DNA of 64,000 bases from Sphingobacteriaceae bacterium. GTDB lineage: Bacteria > Bacteroidota > Bacteroidia > UBA7662. The notes beneath the pieces were generated by a model, which ran no database searches, had not been told where the DNA came from, and saw only the letters and a list, made by a program, of their open reading frames with translations. Position numbers and translations under genes: made by a program. Location of the stretch: positions 202,610 to 266,609 of the forward strand of contig PNNG01000022.1 in assembly GCA_013824115.1 (NCBI GenBank). The letters are read 5' to 3'. Below, in pieces: positions 8,565 to 18,620 of the stretch; the stretch's first letter is position 1; each line of letters starts with the position of its first letter.

Positions 8565-9917
8565 ATGTCAAAATCAATCAAGCTCAAAAAGGGCTACGAC
8601 ATCAAACTGGTAGGCGCTGCACAGCCAACAGCGGTGATGGCACCCCTGTCGAAGACTGTAGCTATCAAGCCCCAGGAGTTCCGCCACAAGCGGTTCAAAG
8701 TAGTGGTGGAAGCCGGTGCCGAAGTGAAAGCAGGCACACCGCTTATGTACGACAAAGACCATCCCGAACTGCAAATCACCTCACCGGTGAGTGGCGAAGT
8801 AGTAGAGGTTCGTCGCGGTGAAAAACGCGTGCTCCAGGAAATTGTAATCCTTGCCGATGCCAACACCAGTTATGAAGATTTTGGTGCAGCGCTTCCCGAC
8901 CAACTCGACGCCGATGCAGTGAAGTCGAAGCTCCTGGCTTCGGGTGCCTGGGCATTCCTTCGCCAGCGTCCTTACAATGTTCTGGCAAACCCAACTGAAA
9001 CGCCAAAATCGGTTTTCATTTCTGCATTCGACACTGCTCCGCTGGCGCCTAGTCTCGATTTTTTGGTAGAGAACGAGGCAGCCGCTTTTCAGGCGGGTAT
9101 CGACGCATTGAAAAAATTGACTGGTGCCAACATCCATTTGAATGTACATAGTAGCCACACCAAGTCGGCCGTTTACTTGCAAGCCAAAAATGTGGTATTG
9201 AACAAAGTCGACGGTCGGCACCCCGCTGGCAATGTAGGCGTGCAAATCCACCACATCGACCCCATCAAAAAGGGCGATAGGGTATGGCATGTGCATCCCG
9301 CCGATGTGGTAATCATCGGCCGCTTGTTTCTTACAGGCCGTTTTGATGCCCGACGCAGGGTAGCCATCGCTGGTTCTGAAATTGAAAATCCACGTTATGC
9401 CGATACGGTAATTGGCATCCAAGCCGAGGCTTTGGTGCGCAACAACCTCAAGGCAGGAAAAGTACGGGTAATCAGTGGTAACGTGCTCACTGGAAATACC
9501 ATTGGCGAACAAGGCTATTTGGGCTTTTACGATCACCAACTTACAGCCATTCCCGAAGGCGACGATATGGAGTTCTTCGGTTGGTTGCTGCCCAGCTATC
9601 CGCGCCCCGACATTTCTAAGTCCTTTTTAAGTGGTTGGTTTAATAGCCGCGCTTACAAGGTCAACACCAATACCCACGGTGAAGAGCGTGCGTTTGTGGT
9701 AACCGGACAGTACGAACAAGTACTCCCCATGGATATTCTCCCTACTTATTTATTGAAATCGATCATTTATAAAGACATCGAGGAAATGGAGCAGTTGGGT
9801 ATTTATGAAGTAGCCGAAGAAGACTTTGCGCTCTGCGAATTTGTGTGCACCTCTAAAATTCCGGTGCAGAAGATTGTGCGCGAAGGCCTCGATTTAATGT
9901 ATCAGGAAGAACAATAA
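8565..9917 (+). CDS. nqrA: Na+-translocating NADH:quinone reductase subunit A
   Basis: A 450-aa cytoplasmic-side subunit of the Na+-pumping NQR complex, first gene of the operon. Characteristic features are the N-terminal KLKKGYDIKLVGAAQP, the barrel-sandwich-like stretch with SPVSGEVVEVRRGEKR, the central NVGVQIHHIDPIKKGDRVWHV and the C-terminal region. A purine-rich AGGAAG (8555-8560) lies just before the ATG at 8565, which fixes the start. A TTG five codons earlier overlaps that site and is rejected. NqrA contacts the quinone-binding region of NqrB. Subunits B-F follow in the standard order. Confidence 0.97.
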   Translation: MSKSIKLKKGYDIKLVGAAQPTAVMAPLSKTVAIKPQEFRHKRFKVVVEAGAEVKAGTPLMYDKDHPELQITSPVSGEVVEVRRGEKRVLQEIVILADANTSYEDFGAALPDQLDADAVKSKLLASGAWAFLRQRPYNVLANPTETPKSVFISAFDTAPLAPSLDFLVENEAAAFQAGIDALKKLTGANIHLNVHSSHTKSAVYLQAKNVVLNKVDGRHPAGNVGVQIHHIDPIKKGDRVWHVHPADVVIIGRLFLTGRFDARRRVAIAGSEIENPRYADTVIGIQAEALVRNNLKAGKVRVISGNVLTGNTIGEQGYLGFYDHQLTAIPEGDDMEFFGWLLPSYPRPDISKSFLSGWFNSRAYKVNTNTHGEERAFVVTGQYEQVLPMDILPTYLLKSIIYKDIEEMEQLGIYEVAEEDFALCEFVCTSKIPVQKIVREGLDLMYQEEQ

Positions 9918-9931
9918 GCAATTAACGGTAT

Positions 9932-11068
9932 ATGAAGTTTCTAAAAGACAAAGTTTACGAGCTCCGTCCCCTTTTCAATAAAGGAGGGAAGTACGAGAAG
10001 TTCCACACCGTGTTTGATGGTTTTGCCACCTTTTTATTTACGCCCGATCATGTAACGCACGATGGGACGCATATTAAGGCAGGAATCGACCTCAAGCGCA
10101 CCATGTTTTTTGTGATTTTGGCCATGGTTCCGGCCTTGTTGTTTGGCATGTACAACGTGGGACACCAGCATTTCATCAGCAATGGTGAGTTCTTGGGTTA
10201 TGGCGAAGGCTTCCTCGACAAACTGATTTATGGTTCCATCAAAGTGCTTCCCATTGTGGTGGTATCTTATGGCGTAGGTTTGGGAATTGAGTTCTTCATC
10301 GCTTCGAGCAAAGGGCACGCCATTAACGAAGGCTTTCTGGTATCGGGCATGTTGATTCCTTTGATTTTGCCTCCGAGCATTCCTTTGTGGATGGTAGCTG
10401 TTGCCACGGCATTTGCGGTTGTATTTGCCAAGGAAGTATTTGGCGGCACGGGTATGAACATCTTAAACGTTGCACTTACTGCGCGGGTATTCCTGTTTTT
10501 TGCTTATCCCACCTTCATGTCGGGAGATACCGTATGGATTGCCGAAAAGGCAGATGCTTATTCGGGTGCTACGGCACTGGCCAATAGCATTGCAGGAACA
10601 CCAGGTTTCAGTACCTCTGATATGATTATGGGCTTTATCCCGGGTTCGATTGGTGAAACCAGTAAAATTGCCATTCTTATCGGTGCTGCATTTCTCATTT
10701 TAACGGGCATTGGCAGCTGGAAAATTATGACTTCGGTGATGTTGGGTGCAGGTATCATGGGATTGATTTTTAATGCAGTGGGTGCCAATGAATTCATGCA
10801 AGTACCTTTCTATTATCACTTCATCATGGGGGGATTGCTCTTCGGTGCCGTATTTATGGCTACCGACCCGGTTACGGCTGCGCAAACCGAAGTAGGAAAG
10901 TGGTGGTACGGTTTACTCATCGGCATGATGGCGGTGATGATTCGCGTATTCAACCCGGCTTACCCTGAAGGCATCATGTTGGCCATTTTGTTTGGTAATG
11001 TCATGGCGCCGCTTATCGATTATTTTGTGGTTCAATCAAACATCAAGAGGAGACTCGCCCGTGCGTAA
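9932..11068 (+). CDS. nqrB: Na+-translocating NADH:quinone reductase subunit B
   Basis: A 378-aa integral membrane subunit with about ten hydrophobic segments after a hydrophilic N-terminus that includes KYEKFHTVFDGFATFLFTP. NqrB carries a covalently bound FMN on a threonine and forms part of the sodium path. The expected flavinylation motif is visible as SGATALA in the middle of the protein, with EVFGGTGMNILNVALTARVFLFF shortly before it. It begins 14 bp after nqrA. Its last 8 bases overlap the start of nqrC, where the ribosome-binding AAGAGGAGA lies inside the nqrB coding sequence. Confidence 0.97.
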   Translation: MKFLKDKVYELRPLFNKGGKYEKFHTVFDGFATFLFTPDHVTHDGTHIKAGIDLKRTMFFVILAMVPALLFGMYNVGHQHFISNGEFLGYGEGFLDKLIYGSIKVLPIVVVSYGVGLGIEFFIASSKGHAINEGFLVSGMLIPLILPPSIPLWMVAVATAFAVVFAKEVFGGTGMNILNVALTARVFLFFAYPTFMSGDTVWIAEKADAYSGATALANSIAGTPGFSTSDMIMGFIPGSIGETSKIAILIGAAFLILTGIGSWKIMTSVMLGAGIMGLIFNAVGANEFMQVPFYYHFIMGGLLFGAVFMATDPVTAAQTEVGKWWYGLLIGMMAVMIRVFNPAYPEGIMLAILFGNVMAPLIDYFVVQSNIKRRLARA

Positions 11069-11759
11069 TTCGAATAATTATGTAACGATGTACGCTGTCA
11101 TCGTTACCGTTATCTCCGCCATTTTGCTGGCAGGTGCAGCCACCTTGCTGAAGCCTGCACAAGATGCCAACCTCAAAAAAGAAAAGCAGGAGAACATTTT
11201 GTCGGTAGTTGGAAAAACCAATCCCGATGACTATAAGAATTTTGAACAATACATCAAATCGGTAGTGGTTGACGAAGCAGGTAATGAAGTTACCGGTGTG
11301 AATGCTTTCGATATTGATGTAGCCCTCGACAAGCGCATCAAGGCGAAAAATCCCGACCACAAACTGATGTATCCACTTTACATCTACGAGGAGAACGGCA
11401 AGAAAACGTATATCCTCCAATTGTCGGGAGTAGGTTTGTGGGGACCGATTTGGGGCTATTTGGCGCTAGATGAAGATGGCAACACCATTAAGCAGGCCGT
11501 ATTCGACCATAAAGGTGAAACGCCAGGCTTGGGTGCCGAAATCAATACCGATGCCTTTGAAGGACAGTTTGCCAACAAAAAGATTTTCAATGGTGATGAG
11601 TTCGTTTCGGTTCAAGTAACCAAAGAAGCCAAAGAGGAGGGCGATCTTCACAAAGTTGACGCCATTTCGGGGGGTACAATTACTTCAACCGGTGTATCGA
11701 ATATGCTCCGCGACGATATTAAGTTTTATTTGACCTATCTCAAAAAGTCTCAGTCATGA
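11061..11759 (+). CDS. nqrC: Na+-translocating NADH:quinone reductase subunit C
   Basis: A 232-aa subunit with one N-terminal membrane helix and a periplasmic FMN-binding domain. The FMN is bound covalently to threonine in the C-terminal motif SGGTITSTG. The start is a GTG at 11061, overlapping nqrB by 8 bases and preceded by AGGAG at good spacing. It gives the N-terminus (M)RNSNNYVTMYAVIVTVISAILL, which resembles the family start (NSNxYT..YA). The next ATG (11089) would cut into this conserved stretch. Conserved GLWGPIWGYLAL and the segment GETPGLGAEI are present. Confidence 0.96.
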   Translation: MRNSNNYVTMYAVIVTVISAILLAGAATLLKPAQDANLKKEKQENILSVVGKTNPDDYKNFEQYIKSVVVDEAGNEVTGVNAFDIDVALDKRIKAKNPDHKLMYPLYIYEENGKKTYILQLSGVGLWGPIWGYLALDEDGNTIKQAVFDHKGETPGLGAEINTDAFEGQFANKKIFNGDEFVSVQVTKEAKEEGDLHKVDAISGGTITSTGVSNMLRDDIKFYLTYLKKSQS

Positions 11760-12418
11760 GTGCCGTAGAAACGCAAGTAAAGGAAGCCAAGCCGCTTCTC
11801 TCTAAAAAAGACCGCAAATTGATGGTCGATCCGTTGAACGACAACAACCCCATTACCGTACAAGTATTGGGTATTTGTTCGGCACTCGCGGTAACAACCC
11901 AGTTGAAGCCTACCATGGTAATGGCCATTTCGGTTATGGCGGTGGTTGTGCTCTCCAACTTCATCATCTCTTTGATGCGCAATACCATTCCTTCGCGCAT
12001 TCGTATCATCGTACAGCTAACGGTGGTTTCAGTGTTGGTAATTTTGGTTGACCAGATTTTGAAAGCTTTCGTTTATGACGTAAGTAAGCAGCTTTCGGTA
12101 TTTGTGGGATTGATCATCACCAACTGTATTGTAATGGGCCGTTTGGAAGCCTTCGCCATGGGTAACAAGCCTGGCCCCTCTATCTTAGACGGTTTTGGAA
12201 ATTCTATCGGTTACGCTTGGATTATTCTAGCAGTGGCTTTTTGTCGCGAGTTATTCGGTTCGGGCAAACTGTTGGGATTCCAGGTAATTCCCGATGCGGT
12301 TTACGAAATGGGCTATGTGAATAACGGCCTGATGCTCATTCCGGCAGGTGCCTTATTCGTGATTGCCATCATCATTTGGATTCAACGTTCACTCAACACC
12401 AAATTGGAGGAAGCTTAA
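11756..12418 (+). CDS. nqrD: Na+-translocating NADH:quinone reductase subunit D
   Basis: A 220-aa membrane subunit with about six helices. It belongs to the NqrD/RnfE family, which pairs with NqrE to hold the intramembrane iron centre and conduct sodium or electrons. Motifs include [18 protein letters not shown], the conserved cysteine block [13 protein letters not shown], and an FGNSIGYAW helix. Its ATG overlaps the nqrC stop (ATGA), indicating translational coupling. A hydrophilic N-terminal stretch of about 30 residues precedes the first helix. Confidence 0.97.
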   Translation: MSAVETQVKEAKPLLSKKDRKLMVDPLNDNNPITVQVLGICSALAVTTQLKPTMVMAISVMAVVVLSNFIISLMRNTIPSRIRIIVQLTVVSVLVILVDQILKAFVYDVSKQLSVFVGLIITNCIVMGRLEAFAMGNKPGPSILDGFGNSIGYAWIILAVAFCRELFGSGKLLGFQVIPDAVYEMGYVNNGLMLIPAGALFVIAIIIWIQRSLNTKLEEA

Positions 12419-12420
12419 TC

Positions 12421-13047
12421 ATGTTGTTTTTAGCATCAGACCTCATCAGCATTTTTGTTCGTTCGATTTTTATCGACAACATGATTTTCGCCTATTTCTT
12501 AGGCATGTGTTCTTACCTCGCCGTATCTAAAGATGTGAAAACGGCTATTGGCTTGGGTGCAGCGGTAATCTTCGTATTGGGTGTTACTGTACCCATTAAC
12601 TGGTTGCTCTTGAATGGTGTTTTGAAAGAAGGTGCCTTGGCAGGCTTACATCCCTCATTTGCGGAAGTTGATCTGTCATTCCTTGCTTTCATCATGTTCA
12701 TTGCTACCATTGCCTCTATGGTGCAATTGGTAGAAATGATTATTGAAAAAGTTTCGCCTGCGCTTTATGGGTCGTTGGGTATCTTCTTGCCTTTGATTGC
12801 TGTAAACTGCTCCATCTTGGGTGGTTCACTCTTCATGCAAGAGCGCGACTACACTTTGGCCGAAGCATCTGTTTTTGGTTTGGGTTCGGGTGTGGGCTGG
12901 TTGATTGCCATCGTGGCCATTGCTGCCATCCGCATGAAAATTCGTTATAGCGATGTACCTAAGCCGTTGCGTGGTTTGGGCATCACCTTTATTATCACTG
13001 GCTTGATGGGCATTGCCTTCATGAGCTTTCTTGGTATTAATCTTTAA
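12421..13047 (+). CDS. nqrE: Na+-translocating NADH:quinone reductase subunit E
   Basis: A 208-aa membrane subunit with six helices, the inverted-topology partner of NqrD. The start at 12421, two bases after the nqrD stop, gives [20 protein letters not shown], close to the canonical NqrE start. A longer in-frame start inside nqrD is rejected. Conserved features are [15 protein letters not shown] with its cysteine and the [12 protein letters not shown] block, whose cysteine pairs with that of NqrD around the iron centre. Confidence 0.97.
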   Translation: MLFLASDLISIFVRSIFIDNMIFAYFLGMCSYLAVSKDVKTAIGLGAAVIFVLGVTVPINWLLLNGVLKEGALAGLHPSFAEVDLSFLAFIMFIATIASMVQLVEMIIEKVSPALYGSLGIFLPLIAVNCSILGGSLFMQERDYTLAEASVFGLGSGVGWLIAIVAIAAIRMKIRYSDVPKPLRGLGITFIITGLMGIAFMSFLGINL

Positions 13048-13059
13048 GCGCTCAGATAT

Positions 13060-14379
13060 ATGTTGATTCTTAGCACAACAACCATCATTGCCCTCAGTGT
13101 AGGTGCGTTTTTGCTGGTTATCCTTTCCTTGGTTTTCATTCTCATGTTTGCCCAAAAGAAATTGGTACCAAGCGGAGATATCAGGATCATTGTGAATGGC
13201 GATGAAGCCAATCCTATCATTACCAAGCCTGGCAGCACCTTGCTGAGCACCTTGAGCGAACAGAAATTATTCCTCCCTTCGGCTTGCGGTGGCGGCGGTA
13301 CTTGTGCCATGTGTAAGTGTCAGGTAGTTGAAGGCGGTGGCGATGTATTGCCTACCGAAAAAGGACACCTTTCGCGCAAGGAACAAGGCGAAAACTGGCG
13401 CCTTGCTTGTCAGGTGAAAGTGAAAAACGACATGAAAGTGCATATCCCTGAAGAAATCTTCGGTATCAAGAAGTGGGAATGCGAAGTGGTGTCGAACTAC
13501 AACGTAGCTACTTTCATCAAGGAGTTTGTGGTGAAATTGCCAGATGGCGAGCACCTCGATTTCGAATCGGGTGGTTACATCCAGGTGGATGTTCCTGCTT
13601 GTGAAGTAGATTTCAAAGACTTTGACATCGCGCCACATCCTAGCGATCCTGCCGGTAAGGACAAATTCAAAGAAGATTGGGACAAGTTCAAGTTATGGGA
13701 TCTGAAGATGAAGAATCCTGAACCCATCTTCCGTGCCTATTCCATGGCCAACCACCCGGCTGAAGGAAATATCATCATGTTGAACATCCGTATTGCCACC
13801 CCACCTTGGGACCGTGCCAATAACCGTTGGATGCAAGTAAATCCAGGTATTTGTTCTTCGTTTGTATTCTCTAGCAAGCCAGGTGATAAGGTGACTATTT
13901 CGGGTCCTTACGGTGAGTTCTTCATTCGTCCAACCGACAAAGAAATGGTGTACATCGGCGGTGGTGCAGGTATGGCACCTTTGCGTTCGCACATCTTTCA
14001 TCTGTTCCACACCCTAAAAACCAACCGCAAGGTGAGTTTCTGGTACGGTGGCCGTTCAAAGCGCGAGTTGTTCTACATTGATGAGTTCCGCGCCATTGAA
14101 AAGGAGTTTCCGAACTTCCGCTTTCATGTTGTACTGTCGGAGCCTATGCCCGAAGACAACTGGAAGGCATCTACCAGCGTAGAAGACCGTGAAGGCGATG
14201 GCTTCCTTGGGTTTGTTCACCAAGCGTTCATCGACAACTATTTGTCGAAACACAGCGATCCCGAAGAAATTGAGTTCTATTTCTGCGGACCGCCCATGAT
14301 GAATGCAGCCGTAGTGAAAATGTGCGACGACTGGGGTATTCCAGAAGAGCATGTAAGCTTCGATGATTTCGGAGGCTAA
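13060..14379 (+). CDS. nqrF: Na+-translocating NADH:quinone reductase subunit F
   Basis: A 439-aa electron-input subunit. Order: one N-terminal membrane helix (about 5-30), a plant-type [2Fe-2S] ferredoxin domain with cysteines in [14 protein letters not shown] plus a later Cys in RLACQV, an FAD-binding barrel (RAYSMANHP), and an NADH-binding domain ([27 protein letters not shown]). It oxidises NADH and passes electrons through FAD and the iron-sulfur cluster to the membrane subunits. It is the last gene of the operon and is closed by a strong terminator. The maturation genes apbE and nqrM are not in this window. Confidence 0.97.
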   Translation: MLILSTTTIIALSVGAFLLVILSLVFILMFAQKKLVPSGDIRIIVNGDEANPIITKPGSTLLSTLSEQKLFLPSACGGGGTCAMCKCQVVEGGGDVLPTEKGHLSRKEQGENWRLACQVKVKNDMKVHIPEEIFGIKKWECEVVSNYNVATFIKEFVVKLPDGEHLDFESGGYIQVDVPACEVDFKDFDIAPHPSDPAGKDKFKEDWDKFKLWDLKMKNPEPIFRAYSMANHPAEGNIIMLNIRIATPPWDRANNRWMQVNPGICSSFVFSSKPGDKVTISGPYGEFFIRPTDKEMVYIGGGAGMAPLRSHIFHLFHTLKTNRKVSFWYGGRSKRELFYIDEFRAIEKEFPNFRFHVVLSEPMPEDNWKASTSVEDREGDGFLGFVHQAFIDNYLSKHSDPEEIEFYFCGPPMMNAAVVKMCDDWGIPEEHVSFDDFGG

Positions 14380-14399
14380 TACAACTTCCAACAAATGAC

Positions 14400-14428
14400 A
14401 AAGAGCTGACCAAAAGGTCAGCTCTTTT
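14400..14428 (+). terminator. Terminator of the nqr operon
   Basis: A perfect 11-bp stem AAGAGCTGACC / GGTCAGCTCTT with an AAAA loop and a short T tail lies 20 bases after the nqrF stop. Confidence 0.85.
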
Positions 14429-14468
14429 GCTTTACTTGGAACTCAAATCTGATCAAAGAAGTAACATC

Positions 14469-17291
14469 ATGAAGAAGCTTTGGAAGCGTTTTTTGATTGT
14501 ATATCTTCTTTTGTGGGGCTTGTCTGCTGCAAAGGCTCAGTCGGATACCTTGTTTTGGTTTGCGGTTCCCCACATACAACAAGTGGGCGTGTTTAGTAAC
14601 ACTCCCTTTAAATTTCATTTCGAAAATAGCAATACCGATACAGCAGTTGTGGTCCTCGATGTACCAGCGAATCCTACATTTACTGCCATCACGGTGGCTG
14701 TTCCTCCAAGAAATCGGTCAAGTATAGATATAACGGCCAACATTGCTTTACTAGCCAATCAGAGTCCAAATACGCCACAAAACAGGGGAGTGCGCGTCAG
14801 GTCATCGCGTGTGGTACAGGCTTATTACGAAGTAGGAAGCGCTACATGTGGGTGCAACCAAGAGTATTTTGGCTTGAAGGGCAGAAATGGGTTAGGCACC
14901 TTGTTTTATGTTGCTTTTCGCGATATATGGACAAATGACAGTACGCTTGGTATTTCGCCGGTTACCAGTATCGATATGGTGGCGGTTGAAAATGGTACCC
15001 AAATCACTATACAATCGCCAGTTGCCCTGCTTGGTATTGCGGCAGGTGCGGTGGTGAACGTTAACTTACAAGCCGGACAAACGTATTCTTTGCGAGCAAT
15101 CGACTGGCGTTTAATCAATAAACCCAATGGATTAAAGTTAACTTCCACCAAGCCCATTGCCATTACCATAAAAGACGAACAGGTTAGAGCAGGGGCTTGT
15201 GCCGATTTAACCGGTGATCAAATAGTGCCTGTTACGAACTTGAAAACCACCTATCCCGTGCTCAAGGGCAACCTGATGGTTCCCGATTTGGTCACCGTGC
15301 TGGCCGTGTATGACAATACGAGAATCGTATTTGAAGGATCGGCCCAGCCTGATTTATTGTTAAATGCCGGAGAATTCAGAAGCATTTTAGTTAACGTTGC
15401 CGCTCACACCATCAGGTCGAACAAGCCTCTTTATGCGGTGCACTACAGCGGCATTGGGTGCAGCGTAGGCATGTCGGTATTGAACGGCATAGGCTGTAAG
15501 CTCGACTCGGTCTATGGCTTTATCCGAGAAAATGAGCAGCCGCTCATCTTTAATTTTATTATTCCGGTGGGCTACCAAGACTCTATTCGCATCAACGAAG
15601 GGCCACCTGGCAATGTGGTGGGCGGAGTGCATTTTAATCCCTTGCCAGGCAGTTTGAACCCATATTTGTGGGCTGTATTTGAGTTGCATCAATCTATCAT
15701 TGGAGCTGGCATGCCCGTGAGGATAAGTGCACCTGTTGGCTTTTCGGTGGGCATTCGTCACGGAAATCCGAGCAGTGGAATGCGCTACACCACCTTTGGT
15801 GATTTCACGGGTGATCCTTTTTTCGATATCCAAACCGATAGCGCTATTTGCTTGGGGGATACAGTTCGGCTCACAGCTACGCACGATGGTATTTGGCAAC
15901 CTCTTTGGCAATTACCCAATGGTCAGCTGTTTAATGGTGATACGCTTTTTATTCCTGGATTTGGTCCATCAAACCAAGGCTGGTATAGATTTCAGCTACT
16001 CGATGGTTCCTGTTTATCGCGAATCGATTCTATTTGGCTCGCACTTACACCCAACCAGGTAGGAGTAGAGTTGTTTCCGCCAGCACGCGATACCATTTGT
16101 GCTGGAGATACCTTGGTATTACGTGCCCGGTTGGTTGCAGGTACGGGACTTCAATGGCACAATGAGCAGGGGCCAATTCCATTGGCATTTGCTGATAGTT
16201 TGGTGGTAAGTACCACCGGAACGTATTACGCCATCGCCACGGCTCCGTGCACGCTACCTGATACGAGTAGTTATTTTTCCTTGTTTGTAGATAGCCTCTT
16301 ACCCATCCAATTCAGCTTGATAGATTCTTTGTTGTGTACTGGGGATAGCATACTTTTTGTGCATAGCAGTGGTTTTGCGCGAGGTCGGGTGAAAATGAAA
16401 TGGCCCAATGGCAGTATTCAAGCTTTAACAACGAATGATAGCATTTGGCTTACGAATCCGGGGAGGTATGCCCTTTGGTACGAAACCTCCACTTGTACTT
16501 TCGATTCCAGTTATTTTAATGTATTAGAAGCTCCCATACCTCCAACTTTGCAAGGGTTTAATGTGCTGCGTTGTGAGTCGGGCGATGCGACATTGTGGTG
16601 GCCGGGCCAAGGCAGCTCGTTTTTGTGGTTTAAAGATGGGATGCCATTAACCGGCTTTTCCGATTCTGTTTTGAGAGTTAATCAAAACGGCACATACAGC
16701 TTGGCTGTGGTGGCTAATTATAAATGTTATCCCGATACATTGTGGCTCGATTCATTGGTTGTATATCGAGGTGAGGCCGTAGCACATCTGCAAGCAAGCA
16801 CTTTGGGTGGGCCGAAGCCCTTGACTGTCAATTTCGGGTCTTTGGGAGCTCTAGGACATCAGCGACAATGGTTTGTTAATGGTGTTCCGTTAACCACCGA
16901 TAGCATTTGGCAATGGGAGTTCACCCAGCGTGGACGCTATACCGTGCGATTAGAAATGCGCGACACTTTGGCCCGATGTATAGATGATACTACCGTATTG
17001 ATATCGGTTTTCGACAGTGTAGCCGTTTTGTTTCCAACAGCTTTTAGTCCGAACGGCGATGGTAAAAACGATCATTATTTGCCCGTATTGATCAATGCCG
17101 ATTTTGTAGATCTCAGTATTTACAACGTCTGGGGAGAATTGGTTTTTTCAAGCAGCGGTCAGGCACCGGGTTGGGATGGGCGTTTTAAAACTCAGCCAGC
17201 TGCTCCGGGGAGATACGTTTGTGTGGTACGGTTTCGGGGTGAGGTGGGCGATATTGGCATGAAGTCTTCTTCGTTTTTATTGATCCGCTGA
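14469..17291 (+). CDS. Large surface protein with IgGFc-binding-like N-terminus and T9SS type B sorting domain
   Basis: A 940-aa exported protein. A signal peptide (MKKLWKRFLIVYLLLWGLSAAKAQ) is followed by a long beta-rich N-terminal region (about 25-460) resembling the IgGFc-binding-like family (SDTLFWFAVPHIQQ, NKPNGLKLTSTKPIAIT). Several Ig-like repeats come next, then a PKD-like module with FGSLGALGHQRQWFVNG. The C-terminus, FPTAFSPNGDGKNDHYLPV and WDGRF...PGRYVCVVRF, is the gliding-motility-associated (CHU_C, type B) T9SS sorting signal. It is therefore predicted to be secreted by T9SS and held at the cell surface or released. Ligand unknown. The start is chosen at the signal peptide; a start 14 codons upstream overlaps the nqr terminator. 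Confidence 0.88.
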   Translation: MKKLWKRFLIVYLLLWGLSAAKAQSDTLFWFAVPHIQQVGVFSNTPFKFHFENSNTDTAVVVLDVPANPTFTAITVAVPPRNRSSIDITANIALLANQSPNTPQNRGVRVRSSRVVQAYYEVGSATCGCNQEYFGLKGRNGLGTLFYVAFRDIWTNDSTLGISPVTSIDMVAVENGTQITIQSPVALLGIAAGAVVNVNLQAGQTYSLRAIDWRLINKPNGLKLTSTKPIAITIKDEQVRAGACADLTGDQIVPVTNLKTTYPVLKGNLMVPDLVTVLAVYDNTRIVFEGSAQPDLLLNAGEFRSILVNVAAHTIRSNKPLYAVHYSGIGCSVGMSVLNGIGCKLDSVYGFIRENEQPLIFNFIIPVGYQDSIRINEGPPGNVVGGVHFNPLPGSLNPYLWAVFELHQSIIGAGMPVRISAPVGFSVGIRHGNPSSGMRYTTFGDFTGDPFFDIQTDSAICLGDTVRLTATHDGIWQPLWQLPNGQLFNGDTLFIPGFGPSNQGWYRFQLLDGSCLSRIDSIWLALTPNQVGVELFPPARDTICAGDTLVLRARLVAGTGLQWHNEQGPIPLAFADSLVVSTTGTYYAIATAPCTLPDTSSYFSLFVDSLLPIQFSLIDSLLCTGDSILFVHSSGFARGRVKMKWPNGSIQALTTNDSIWLTNPGRYALWYETSTCTFDSSYFNVLEAPIPPTLQGFNVLRCESGDATLWWPGQGSSFLWFKDGMPLTGFSDSVLRVNQNGTYSLAVVANYKCYPDTLWLDSLVVYRGEAVAHLQASTLGGPKPLTVNFGSLGALGHQRQWFVNGVPLTTDSIWQWEFTQRGRYTVRLEMRDTLARCIDDTTVLISVFDSVAVLFPTAFSPNGDGKNDHYLPVLINADFVDLSIYNVWGELVFSSSGQAPGWDGRFKTQPAAPGRYVCVVRFRGEVGDIGMKSSSFLLIR

Positions 17292-17317
17292 TGGGCATAA
17301 GTCGGCCGGAAATTAGC

Positions 17318-17348
17318 TTTGCTTTCACGCTATTTCGCCCTATTTTTG
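17318..17348 (+). promoter_or_regulatory. Promoter of sucC (full Bacteroidota consensus)
   Basis: TTTG (17318-17321), exactly 19 bases, then TATTTTTG (17341-17348): a complete match to the phylum's primary-sigma consensus. Transcription would start about 15 bases before the sucC ATG. Confidence 0.8.
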
Positions 17349-17367
17349 GCCAGCTAAAATTAATTGC

Positions 17368-18558
17368 ATGAACATTCACGAATACCAGGGAAAAGAGCTG
17401 CTCAAGCGTTATGGCGTGAGCATACAGGAAGGCATTGTAGCACATACTGCCGATGAGGCCGTTGAAGCTGCCAAAAAGCTGCAAGAACAAACCGGCACAG
17501 GCTGGTGGGTGGTAAAAGCTCAAATCCATGCTGGTGGACGTGGTAAAGGTGGTGGGGTGAAGCTTGCTAAGTCGTTGGACGATGTACGCGAAAAGGCTTC
17601 CAACATCATCGGTATGCAATTGATTACGCCTCAAACCACAGCAGAAGGCAAAAAGGTACATAAAGTGCTTATCGCGCAAGACGTATACTATCCGGGTGCT
17701 TCTGAAACCAAGGAATTCTATATGTCGGTTTTGCTCGATCGCGCCAACGCACGCACTACGGTGATGTATTCAACCGAAGGAGGCATGGACATTGAGGAAG
17801 TTGCGGAGCATACACCTCACCTGATTTTCAAAGAAACCATCGATCCACGTGTAGGTTTGCAAGGTTTCCAAGCCCGTAAAATCGCCTTCAACTTAGGGTT
17901 ATCAGGCACCGCTTTTAAAGAAATGGTGAAGTTTGTAGGCGCCTTGGTGAAAGCATATGAGGCCACAGATGCAGATATGTTTGAAATCAACCCGGTGCTC
18001 AAAACGTCTGACGATAAAATCATTGCCGTTGATGCCAAAGTGAACATCGACGAAAATGCATTGTACCGTCATCCCGACATTGCCGCCATGCGTGATACCC
18101 TCGAAGAAGATCCCACCGAAGTGGAAGCCACAGCATTCAATTTGAATTATGTGAAACTCGACGGAAATGTGGGTTGCATGGTAAATGGTGCAGGTTTGGC
18201 TATGGCCACCATGGACATCATTAAATTGTCGGGCGGTGAGCCTGCCAACTTCCTTGATGTAGGCGGTACCGCCAATGCCGAGCGTGTTGCAAACGCCTTC
18301 AACATCATCTTGAAAGACCCGAATGTAAAAGCCATTCTGGTGAATATTTTTGGTGGTATTGTGCGCTGCGACCGCGTAGCCAACGGCATCGTTGAAGCTT
18401 ACAAGCAGATCGGCGACATCAAAGTTCCGATTATTGTGCGCTTGCAAGGCACCAATGCCAAAGAAGCCAAAGAAATTCTCGATGCCTCCGGCCTCAAGCT
18501 CATGGGGGCCGTTGGTTTGGAAGAGGCTGCCAGTTTGGTAGAATCGGTGCTCAACTGA
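17368..18558 (+). CDS. sucC: Succinyl-CoA synthetase beta subunit
   Basis: A 396-aa ATP-grasp protein that forms the nucleotide-binding half of succinate-CoA ligase in the citric acid cycle. It begins with the family's MNIHEYQGKELLKRYGV. It shows the glycine-rich loop KAQIHAGGRGKGGGVKL, the metal-binding region FEINPV and the C-terminal FGGIVRCDRVANGIVEA. The alpha subunit sucD is not beside it; the next gene is unrelated, so sucC stands alone here. A near-perfect promoter lies upstream and a strong hairpin downstream. Confidence 0.97.
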   Translation: MNIHEYQGKELLKRYGVSIQEGIVAHTADEAVEAAKKLQEQTGTGWWVVKAQIHAGGRGKGGGVKLAKSLDDVREKASNIIGMQLITPQTTAEGKKVHKVLIAQDVYYPGASETKEFYMSVLLDRANARTTVMYSTEGGMDIEEVAEHTPHLIFKETIDPRVGLQGFQARKIAFNLGLSGTAFKEMVKFVGALVKAYEATDADMFEINPVLKTSDDKIIAVDAKVNIDENALYRHPDIAAMRDTLEEDPTEVEATAFNLNYVKLDGNVGCMVNGAGLAMATMDIIKLSGGEPANFLDVGGTANAERVANAFNIILKDPNVKAILVNIFGGIVRCDRVANGIVEAYKQIGDIKVPIIVRLQGTNAKEAKEILDASGLKLMGAVGLEEAASLVESVLN

Positions 18559-18578
18559 GTATTCCGCATTAATAATCA

Positions 18579-18616
18579 CGAAAAGCAGGGTTAGCGCCCT
18601 GCTTTTCGTATTTTTA
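18579..18616 (+). terminator. Terminator after sucC, abutting the next start codon
   Basis: A perfect 12-bp stem CGAAAAGCAGGG / CCCTGCTTTTCG with a 6-base loop is followed by TATTTTTA. The hairpin ends only 12 bases before the ATG of the next gene. That gene therefore either has a promoter within the hairpin or depends on read-through. Confidence 0.8.
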
Positions 18617-18620
18617 CAGC